Origin: Bacillota bacterium
GTDB lineage: Bacteria > Bacillota > Clostridia > Peptostreptococcales > Anaerovoracaceae
NCBI GenBank assembly: GCA_029006195.1
Contig: JAQXGH010000026.1
Location: forward strand, 1 to 32,623
Direction of reading: 5' to 3'
DNA length: 32,623 bases
Part shown: in pieces, positions 8,052-14,356 of the stretch
Position numbering within the stretch: position 1 is the first letter of the stretch
How the letters are laid out: every line of letters begins with the position of its first letter
Translations under genes and position numbers: made by a program
Notes under the pieces: model-generated
What the model saw: the letters and a program-made list of their open reading frames with translations, nothing else
What the model was told of the DNA's origin: nothing
Database searches by the model: none

Positions 8052-9050
8052 ATGAAGTTTTATATTGCCGATGCGTTTACAAGCGTTGAATTTAGTGGCC
8101 ATACTTCAGCGGTAGTAATTCCTAAAAGAAAGAATTTTTTACCTACTGAAGTGATGATGAAAACTGCAGACGAACTAAGATATTCAGTATCTGTTTTCGC
8201 TATCCCTTCACAGGAAAGACCACCAAAGGGTTATGACGGAATATGGGAGGCAAGATACTTTTCTGTAAACGAAGAGAGAGAATTTTGTTCATTTGCTACA
8301 GTTGCTTTATTCCAGAGCCTTATGGATGCCGGACTTGCTTGGCCTGGTAAGACATATCAGCTTAGAACAACAGAAAGAAAAATTCCTGTAACAATCGAAT
8401 CAGGTATCATTATGATGGATATCGATGATCCTACTTTAGAAGAAGTTATAGGAGAAGATGAGAAAATCGCTAAGATTTATCAAGCTTTAGGTCTTAATTA
8501 CTATCAGGAAAAGCAGATTTTTGAGATTCTGGGACAAGGTGCTCTGACACCGGAAGTTATATGTTCAGGTTCATCAAAGAATATCACAATTCCTGTAGCA
8601 ACAACAGAAGAACTTAATGGAATCAAACCAGACTATGACAAGGTAGCAGAATTATGTACTAAGTATGATGCGTTTGGATTCCACGTATTCGCTCTTGATA
8701 TGAATAAAGAAAAATCAGGAGACAAGGCTGTTACTTATATTCATGTTAGAAACTTCTCACCTCTCCATGGTGACTATGAAGAAGCTGCTGCAGGTGTAGC
8801 AAACTGCGAGCTGGCATTCTATCTTACAGAGCACAAGCTTATAAGAAAACCTGATTATAGAGATAAGAAAGATAAGACTTATATTACATGCATTCAGGGT
8901 GAAGTAATTGGAAGAACATCTAAAGTATATGTAGAAGTAACAAGCATGGGAGAAGAGTATATCGATGGAGACCCTAACATCAAGGTACGTATAGGCGGCA
9001 GGGGCGTTGTACTGGTTGATGGTAATATCGATATTTCAAACTACTTATAA
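8052..9050 (+). CDS. PhzF-family fold protein with degenerate active site
   Basis: The opening (DAFTSVEFSGHTSAVVIP, residues 7-24) matches the DxFT...GNxxAVV start of PhzF/YddE isomerases, and the two-half diaminopimelate-epimerase-like layout is recognisable. Key positions differ. Where PhzF has SET with its catalytic Glu45, this protein reads SVS (residues 45-47). The conserved GHAT of the first half is SFAT (80-83). The second-half DPxTGSA-like segment is EEAAAGVA (243-250). It is also longer than usual (332 versus about 280-300). I infer either a different chemistry or a non-catalytic, perhaps ligand-binding, role. It precedes the ion transporter gene by 36 bases and probably shares its transcript and the upstream repeat operator. 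Confidence 0.78.
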   Translation: MKFYIADAFTSVEFSGHTSAVVIPKRKNFLPTEVMMKTADELRYSVSVFAIPSQERPPKGYDGIWEARYFSVNEEREFCSFATVALFQSLMDAGLAWPGKTYQLRTTERKIPVTIESGIIMMDIDDPTLEEVIGEDEKIAKIYQALGLNYYQEKQIFEILGQGALTPEVICSGSSKNITIPVATTEELNGIKPDYDKVAELCTKYDAFGFHVFALDMNKEKSGDKAVTYIHVRNFSPLHGDYEEAAAGVANCELAFYLTEHKLIRKPDYRDKKDKTYITCIQGEVIGRTSKVYVEVTSMGEEYIDGDPNIKVRIGGRGVVLVDGNIDISNYL

Positions 9051-9086
9051 ATGATATATTTAATGTAATTATTTAGGGGGTCTTAA

Positions 9087-10367
9087 ATGACAACAGCACA
9101 AATAATTGCGATCGTGATTTTTGTCGGTGTAATCGCAGTAATAGTAACAGAAAAATTACATAGAGCAGCAGTAGCGCTGATAGGCGCAATGCTTCTCGTT
9201 TTAATCGGAATCCTCACTCCAGAGCAGGCTTTGGGTGCAGTGGATTTCAATACAATCGGCGTACTTATGGGTATGATGATGTTCGTAGCCGTAGTAAAAC
9301 ACTCGGGAATATTCGAATTCCTGGCTGTTAAGGCTGCTAAATTATCAAAGGGTGATCCGTGGAAAATTATGGTTTCATTCATGGTCATCACTGCTATCCT
9401 TTCCGCATTCCTGGATAATGTAACAACAGTACTTTTCATAGGTCCTATGACATTCTCTATCTGTGATAAGTTAAAAATCAATCCTGTTCCATTTATCCTC
9501 AGCCAGATTTTATCATCAAATATAGGCGGTACAGCTACACTTGTAGGTGACCCACCTAATATCATGATCGGCAGTTCAGCTGGTATCAGCTTCCTGCAGT
9601 TCATAATATATGACGGCCCTATCGTTCTGATTGCTATGGTTGCCATGGTATTCGCTTTCAAGTTTATGTACAAGAAATCACTTGTAGCAGAACCTGAAAG
9701 AATGAATGTAATTATGCAGATGAACGAGAAAGAAATGATCAGAGACGGCGTACTCTTTAAGAAGAGCATCGTAATGATCATTGTAGTAGCATGTGCATTC
9801 TCACTTCACGATATGCTGGAAATGAAGACTAGTATCATAGCTCTTTCATGTGCAGCTATAATGATTCTCATAGGTAAGCAGGATGTAGAAGAAACTATCA
9901 GAGACGTAGAATGGCCTACAATTGCATTCTTCGCATTCCTCTTTATGGTAGTAGGCGGACTTGAAGAAGTTGGAATCATCAGTATGCTTGCTAACGCTAT
10001 GATGAACGCTACAGGTACACACTATGTTGTACTTATGCTGGTAATACTTTGGGCTTCTGCTATCTGTTCAGCTGTACTGGACAACATTCCGTTCGTTGCA
10101 ACCCTGATTCCTATGATCTTAACGATGCAGTCACAGGGTATCGATGTATGGCCGCTTTGGTGGGCTGTTTCAATCGGTGCGTGCTTCGGAGGAAACGGTA
10201 CTCTGATCGGTGCATCAGCTAACGTTGTAATGACAGGTATTTCAGCACAGAGAGGTTATCAGATCACATTCATTGACTTTCTTAAGGTTGGTGGTCCTAT
10301 GATGATCATGTCTGTAATCCTGGCAACAGGATACATGCTTATCCTCTTTGGCGGATATTGGGGCTAA
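9087..10367 (+). CDS. ArsB/NhaD-type (ion transporter superfamily) membrane transporter
   Basis: A 426-residue protein with about 11-12 hydrophobic segments. The two inverted halves of the IT superfamily are visible from their re-entrant motifs: first LDNVTT (109-114) and GGTATLVGDPPN (147-158), then LDNIPF (331-336) and GGNGTLIGASAN (368-379). Such proteins exchange anions or Na+/H+ (arsenite, citrate, dicarboxylates, sodium), and the sequence does not decide between these. The AGGGGG ribosome binding site precedes the ATG. It follows the degenerate PhzF-like gene closely, so one may be accessory to the other; that is inference. It ends at a shared terminator. Confidence 0.88.
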   Translation: MTTAQIIAIVIFVGVIAVIVTEKLHRAAVALIGAMLLVLIGILTPEQALGAVDFNTIGVLMGMMMFVAVVKHSGIFEFLAVKAAKLSKGDPWKIMVSFMVITAILSAFLDNVTTVLFIGPMTFSICDKLKINPVPFILSQILSSNIGGTATLVGDPPNIMIGSSAGISFLQFIIYDGPIVLIAMVAMVFAFKFMYKKSLVAEPERMNVIMQMNEKEMIRDGVLFKKSIVMIIVVACAFSLHDMLEMKTSIIALSCAAIMILIGKQDVEETIRDVEWPTIAFFAFLFMVVGGLEEVGIISMLANAMMNATGTHYVVLMLVILWASAICSAVLDNIPFVATLIPMILTMQSQGIDVWPLWWAVSIGACFGGNGTLIGASANVVMTGISAQRGYQITFIDFLKVGGPMMIMSVILATGYMLILFGGYWG

Positions 10368-10401
10368 TAAACTTTTATGCTTATGCAAATACATATAATA
10401 A

Positions 10402-10428
10402 AAAAGCTGGCTTAAAAAGTCAGCTTTT
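10402..10428. terminator. Bidirectional intrinsic terminator
   Basis: An 11-bp stem, AAAAGCTGGCT (10402-10412) with AGTCAGCTTTT (10418-10428), has one G-T wobble and loop TAAAA. It lies between the convergent transporter and homoserine dehydrogenase genes. Confidence 0.85.
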
Positions 10429-10441
10429 AGTATGCGATCAA

Positions 10442-11728
10442 TTAATAAACTCTGATGATGCTGTTAATTTCATTTACTGAATCAAGAGCTTCGAGTTTAG
10501 CGATAGCGTCGTCAAAGTTTTTCTGACGAACATCATCAGTCATAATTACCAGATTAGCGATTCCGTCAACTGATGGAGTCTGAACTACCTGAGTGATACT
10601 GATATTGTGTTCTCCGAAGATGTTTGAAATCCCTGCCAGAACGCCTGCACGATCAGGGACTTCCATTCTAAGGAAGAACTTGCTCTCAACTTCTGATGCT
10701 GGCTTGATAGGAATGGTCTTGTAACATGAGCAGCCGATTCTGCCTGTGCATCCCATCATGATATTTCTTGATTCTTCGATGATGTCGCCCATTACAGCAC
10801 TAGCTGTTGGGAATTCACCTGCGCCTCTGCCGTAGAACATAGCATCATCAACAGCGTCACCGTGAACGAAGACTGCATTGAATGATTCTCTAACTGCAGC
10901 CAGTGGGTGAGTCTTATCGATTAAGATTGGATGTACGCTTGCTTCGATACCTTCTTCTGAATTTCTAGTGATACCTAAAAGCTTGATAACCTTACCGAAG
11001 TTTCTGGCAAATTCGATGTCCTGTGCTGTGATCTTAGTAATACCTTCAACATTAACATCTGAGAAAACAACTCTTGAGTTGAATGCCAGTGAAGCCATAA
11101 TAGCAACCTTTCTGCCTGCATCATAACCTTCGATGTCAGCAGTAGGGTCAGCTTCTGCGTAACCAAGTTCTGTAGCGAGTGCTAAAGCTTCGTCAAAGTC
11201 CATGCCGTCTTCATCCATCTTTGTCAAGATGTAGTTAGTTGTACCATTTACGATACCCATAACTTCTGTAATATTGTTGCCTGCCAGACATTCCTTGAAA
11301 GGACGAATGATCGGAATACCGCCTGCTACAGCAGCTTCGAATCTCAGATCTCTGCCAGCCTTAGCAGCTTCATCAAGAAGTTCGCCGCCGTGAACTGCGA
11401 TAAGGTCCTTGTTTGCAGTGACTACGCTCTTGCCTGCCTGAAGTGCGCGTGCGATTCTTTCTCTAGCGGGGTCGATGCCACCGGTTACTTCTACTACAAT
11501 ATCGATGCTTTCATCGTTAATAATATCTTCAAAACTATCTGTCAGAATTTCCTTAGGGATTCCAGGTCTGTCCTTGCTGGTATCTCTAACCAGGATTTTC
11601 TTAACTTCTAAATTAGCGTTGATCTTGTGTGGCAATTCGCTAGCCTGACGCTGAATCAGCTTGTAGACGCCGCCGCCTACAGTACCAACACCGAGAAGGG
11701 CCACGTTGATTGTTCTTAAATTTTCCAT
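10442..11728 (-). CDS. hom: Homoserine dehydrogenase
   Basis: Catalyses NAD(P)H-dependent reduction of aspartate semialdehyde to homoserine, the branch point to threonine and methionine. The N-terminal Rossmann motif is GVGTVGGG (residues 13-20), the central catalytic domain is full length, and a C-terminal ACT domain (about 350-428, with VPDRAGVLAGIS) probably mediates feedback by threonine. At 428 residues it is the standard monofunctional bacterial form. The ribosome binding site AGGGAG precedes the ATG, and a TATAAT lies about 35 bases upstream (11768-11773 on the - strand). No thrB, thrC or aspartokinase gene is adjacent. Confidence 0.97.
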   Translation of the reverse strand: MENLRTINVALLGVGTVGGGVYKLIQRQASELPHKINANLEVKKILVRDTSKDRPGIPKEILTDSFEDIINDESIDIVVEVTGGIDPARERIARALQAGKSVVTANKDLIAVHGGELLDEAAKAGRDLRFEAAVAGGIPIIRPFKECLAGNNITEVMGIVNGTTNYILTKMDEDGMDFDEALALATELGYAEADPTADIEGYDAGRKVAIMASLAFNSRVVFSDVNVEGITKITAQDIEFARNFGKVIKLLGITRNSEEGIEASVHPILIDKTHPLAAVRESFNAVFVHGDAVDDAMFYGRGAGEFPTASAVMGDIIEESRNIMMGCTGRIGCSCYKTIPIKPASEVESKFFLRMEVPDRAGVLAGISNIFGEHNISITQVVQTPSVDGIANLVIMTDDVRQKNFDDAIAKLEALDSVNEINSIIRVY

Positions 11729-11810
11729 AATATCTAATCTCCCTAATTTGTAAATATCGATAGATATTATACACCAGGATCACAGCTTTTGCATTAAAAA
11801 CACAAAAAAA

Positions 11811-11837
11811 TAGAGGCTCATTAGTTATGAACCTCTA
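11811..11837 (-). terminator. Intrinsic terminator of the 61-residue gene
   Basis: Stem TAGAGGCTCA (11811-11820) with TGAACCTCTA (11828-11837), loop 7 bases. Read on the - strand the single mismatch becomes a G-U pair and the stem is followed by seven U residues, so it terminates leftward transcription before the hom promoter. Confidence 0.8.
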
Positions 11838-11849
11838 AAAAATAAACTC

Positions 11850-12035
11850 TTATTTCTTGTCGTGATAAATCATTCTATCTGTAGCATCTTCGATTTCCTT
11901 TATTTTCTCTTTGACTACATCTACATCGTGCTTAAGAGCTTCACCAGCAGTGTGTTCATGTTCTGGAACCAGCATCTTGTCTGATGCGTCTTCTATTTCG
12001 TGGATTTTGTCTAGAACTTTATCTTTAATTGTCAT
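11850..12035 (-). CDS. Small charged protein with internally duplicated helix motif
   Basis: A real gene of 61 codons: GGAGAAAGGAG precedes the ATG and a terminator follows the stop. It is rich in Lys, Asp, Glu and His, with no membrane segment or signal. A 13-residue unit occurs twice: KIHEIEDASDKML (10-22) and KIKEIEDATDRMI (44-56). Nine positions are identical and the others conservative. A short His/Glu-rich linker (PEHEHT) lies between them. The codons of the two units differ at many silent sites, so the duplication is old. Two amphipathic helices that pair, or bind the same partner twice, are plausible. I do not recognise the family; function unknown. Confidence 0.75.
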   Translation of the reverse strand: MTIKDKVLDKIHEIEDASDKMLVPEHEHTAGEALKHDVDVVKEKIKEIEDATDRMIYHDKK

Positions 12036-12127
12036 AGGATTACTCCTTTCTCCTCACACAAATAATCTTTTTATCATTTTATCATACGAAAAGGCTACAA
12101 ACTACTTGTTTTTTCGCAAACATTTAA

Positions 12128-12157
12128 TTGCAAGGGTTAGTCAAAATATTGTATACT
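12128..12157 (+). promoter_or_regulatory. Promoter candidate for the DUF4003-like gene
   Basis: TTGCAA (12128-12133), an 18-base spacer and TATACT (12152-12157). The start would be near 12164, leaving a leader of about 33 bases with TTAGGAG as ribosome binding site. Confidence 0.5.
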
Positions 12158-12196
12158 GTAACTCAAGCGTTGAACTAATTTTATTAGGAGCAATCT

Positions 12197-13204
12197 ATGG
12201 ACGACAAAACTAAAAAGTATTGCGATTCACTCGTAGATATATGGAAAAAACTACAGAAGGTCTTTAGAAGAGACAATGACAAGATCGTTTTGGCTGGGAG
12301 CACCGTATTTGTATGTGCTGGTGTAGAGCCGGACATCGCTAAGATTCAGATGTGTGAGGACTTCGTCAAGAACAATACAGAGAAGAACTCACCGCTTAGA
12401 AGCATGTTCAGAATACCTTTCGTTTGTAAGATGTCATTGCAGGATAAGCCAGGCATTTATTTCGATAAGGTCAAGCATATATGTGAACTTCTGGGAACAT
12501 ATAAGTGGCTTACTGACGACAGCAAGATGGCATCAGCTATGATAATAGCGGATTGTTCAGACGGGGATGCGCATGATGATGCAAGTCTCAGGTACTACCT
12601 TAATGAAACTGATAAGGTTCTGAACGAGCTTAAAGAAAGATTTGGCAAGAAGCTTTCAGAAAAAGATTACCCATATGCAGCTATGCTGGCGGCATCAGAC
12701 TATGAAATCGAACCTCTGGTTGATGATGTAATGGGATGCTATGAAAGACTGGCGCCAACATTTAAGGACGGTGGCGTTTGCAAGGGCCTGTCATATATCC
12801 TGGCTCTTGGCGTTGATGATCCGGCTGCTAAGAAGAACAAGCTTATCGAACTGTTTGGCGGAATCGAACAGTCAGAGATGAGATTTGGACGAGGTCAGGA
12901 ACTCATTATTACTGCACCATTATCACTTCTTGAAACACCTGCTAATTTGCTGGCAGAAGATTTTCTGGAAACAGAAGTTTATATGAAGATGGATAAGCAC
13001 TGCAGGGGCTATACTATGAAGCCTAATATCCGAAACCTCTATACAGCGCTTATGATTTTCGAAGCGCACCGAAATGATTTCGAATCACTTGAGGATTTCG
13101 CATTTAGTGATATCGTATCAATTATGATTCAGCTTGAAGCGGCTGTAATCACTCCTTCATCTTCTTCAATACTTTCGTTTGGAGGAGCTAAAATCAGCAA
13201 TTAA
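12197..13204 (+). CDS. DUF4003-like protein
   Basis: A soluble, largely helical 335-residue protein without signal peptide or membrane segments. The layout fits what I remember of the Firmicutes DUF4003 family: an N-terminal region with FVCAG, a FVKNNTEKNSPLRSMFR segment, a repeated LL/AAMI helical region, and C-terminal helices. No characterised function is known to me. I see no catalytic motif. The stop codon lies only about 8 bases before a NiCo riboswitch aptamer, so transcription into the riboswitch either reads through from this gene or starts inside its 3' end. A metal-related role is possible from position but not shown by the sequence. Confidence 0.75.
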   Translation: MDDKTKKYCDSLVDIWKKLQKVFRRDNDKIVLAGSTVFVCAGVEPDIAKIQMCEDFVKNNTEKNSPLRSMFRIPFVCKMSLQDKPGIYFDKVKHICELLGTYKWLTDDSKMASAMIIADCSDGDAHDDASLRYYLNETDKVLNELKERFGKKLSEKDYPYAAMLAASDYEIEPLVDDVMGCYERLAPTFKDGGVCKGLSYILALGVDDPAAKKNKLIELFGGIEQSEMRFGRGQELIITAPLSLLETPANLLAEDFLETEVYMKMDKHCRGYTMKPNIRNLYTALMIFEAHRNDFESLEDFAFSDIVSIMIQLEAAVITPSSSSILSFGGAKISN

Positions 13205-13209
13205 TAGTT

Positions 13210-13292
13210 ACTACTGATCAGGCGACAGACTTTTAGTCGTGCGGCCGGGCTGGAAACAGCAGCAGAGTTAAGCACATCTGTGGGACAGTGAT
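13210..13292 (+). ncRNA. NiCo (czcD-type) riboswitch aptamer
   Basis: The four-way junction of NiCo riboswitches can be drawn. P1 pairs ACTG (13213-13216) with CAGT (13286-13289). P2 is an AC-GACT/AGTC-GT stem (13225-13240) with one bulged A. P3 is GCTG-GAAA-CAGC (13249-13260). P4 pairs CAGA (13263-13266) with TCTG (13277-13280). The conserved joining segments are present: ACTGATCAGGC before P2, GCGGCCGGGC after it, and TGTGGGACAGT at the 3' end. This class senses Ni2+ or Co2+, and the next gene is a cation diffusion facilitator, as expected. I identified it by recall of the consensus, not by a covariance search. Confidence 0.88.
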
Positions 13293-13314
13293 TTGTTCTA
13301 TAGGTGTGTTTTTT
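13273..13314 (+). terminator. Riboswitch expression platform: terminator overlapping the aptamer
   Basis: CACATCTGTGGGACA (13273-13287) can pair over all 15 positions, counting G-U pairs, with 13294-13308, leaving a 6-base loop followed by six U residues. The left arm contains the 3' strand of P4 and the conserved GGGACA of the aptamer. Terminator and aptamer are therefore mutually exclusive: metal binding should prevent termination and turn the transporter on. Confidence 0.85.
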
Positions 13315-13334
13315 ATTATAAAGAAAGGGTATAT

Positions 13335-14228
13335 ATGAGTTACACAAAAGATGAAATGCAGGCAGTAATATATAAGATGTCAGCGGTAGGCATAATAGGT
13401 AATGTTCTTTTGGCTGCGCTTAAATTTTATGCGGGGATAGTTGGAAAATCTAGCGCTATGGTGTCAGATGCGGTTCACTCGCTATCTGATGTTCTGGCTA
13501 CGGTTATAGCTTTTGCAGGAGTCAAAATCTCGAGCAAGATAGCGGATGAGAATCACCCTTACGGCCATGAGAAGTTCGAGTGCCTGGCATCACTTGTTTT
13601 GGGAGGTATTTTGGCCGCTACAGGAGTTGGCATAGGCTTAGCGGGAATCAAGAAGATTCTGGCAGGGGATTATGAGAATACTGAAATGCAGGCAGTGCTC
13701 CCGCTTGCGGCTGCAGTAATATCCATAGCGTCAAAAGAGGCCATGTATCACTACACAAAGTATTATGCTAAGAAATTGGACTCTGCTGCCTTTATGGCAG
13801 ATGCCTGGCATCACAGGTCAGACGCCATATCTTCGGTGGGAGCATTTGCGGGAATAGGAGCATCGATGCTTGGGTATCCTATAATGGACTCTGTTGCCAG
13901 CATACTTATATGCCTTATGATATTAAAGGTTGCATTTGATATAATAAAAGACTCTGTGGATAAACTCACTGACTCATCATGTGGCAGCGATTTGGAGGAA
14001 GAACTTGCCGGATGCATAATGGCTGTTGATGGAGTTTTAGGCATAGATGTATTGCAGACAAGAATGTTCAGCAATGTAATATATGTTGATGTAGAGATAG
14101 TGGCAAGCAGGGAAATATCGTTCCTCGAATCTCATGAAATTGCAGAACATGTTCATGATAAAATAGAGCAGGAATTTGAAAAGGTTAAACACGTTATGGT
14201 CCACGTAAACCCTAGTGATTTCAAGTAA
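13335..14228 (+). CDS. Cation diffusion facilitator (CzcD/FieF-type) metal efflux transporter
   Basis: Exports divalent metal ions across the membrane by proton antiport. The 297-residue protein has about six transmembrane segments. Metal-binding motifs are SDAVHSLSD in TM2 (Asp45, His48, Asp52) and DAWHHRSD in TM5 (Asp156, His159/His160, Asp163). A C-terminal cytoplasmic domain ends with the typical HVMVHVNP. The upstream NiCo riboswitch makes Ni2+ or Co2+ the likely substrate. The ATG at 13335 with GAAAGGG is chosen; the in-frame extension back to 13293 runs through the riboswitch terminator and has no ribosome binding site. It is monocistronic. Confidence 0.95.
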   Translation: MSYTKDEMQAVIYKMSAVGIIGNVLLAALKFYAGIVGKSSAMVSDAVHSLSDVLATVIAFAGVKISSKIADENHPYGHEKFECLASLVLGGILAATGVGIGLAGIKKILAGDYENTEMQAVLPLAAAVISIASKEAMYHYTKYYAKKLDSAAFMADAWHHRSDAISSVGAFAGIGASMLGYPIMDSVASILICLMILKVAFDIIKDSVDKLTDSSCGSDLEEELAGCIMAVDGVLGIDVLQTRMFSNVIYVDVEIVASREISFLESHEIAEHVHDKIEQEFEKVKHVMVHVNPSDFK

Positions 14229-14246
14229 TATTATAAACCAACTCTA

Positions 14247-14276
14247 TAGACACGGACTGCAAAAAAGTGGTATAAT
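14247..14276 (+). promoter_or_regulatory. ileS promoter
   Basis: TAGACA (14247-14252), an 18-base spacer, TATAAT (14271-14276). Transcription should start near 14283 and give a leader of about 75 bases. Confidence 0.7.
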
Positions 14277-14282
14277 GTCAAA

Positions 14283-14345
14283 CGTATGCAATGGTATACG
14301 AGCACTTTTTGTGCGCAAAGACATGTCAACGATACCATGAAAGGA
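14283..14345 (+). promoter_or_regulatory. Structured ileS leader, not a T-box
   Basis: ATGGTAT (14291-14297) can pair with ATACCAT (14332-14338), enclosing a GCAC-TTTTT-GTGC hairpin (14302-14314) and a GACATGTC palindrome. The outer right arm ends two bases before the GAAAGGA ribosome binding site. The alternative CGTAT/ATACG hairpin (around 14284-14300) competes for the outer left arm. The leader is too short for a T-box and lacks the conserved GGUGG-type T-box sequence and a terminator. Confidence 0.45.
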
Positions 14346-14356
14346 ATATATAGAAT

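Noticed and set aside
9083-9781. 232-codon open frame antisense to the ion transporter
   Set aside because: The length comes from the hydrophobic codon pattern of the real + strand transporter; the product has no domain and no ribosome binding site.
13293-13334. N-terminal extension of the cation diffusion facilitator
   Set aside because: It would be encoded by the riboswitch terminator hairpin; the ATG at 13335 has a good Shine-Dalgarno.
14277-14356. T-box riboswitch upstream of ileS
   Set aside because: The leader is only about 75 bases, without the conserved T-box sequence, Stem I or a terminator.
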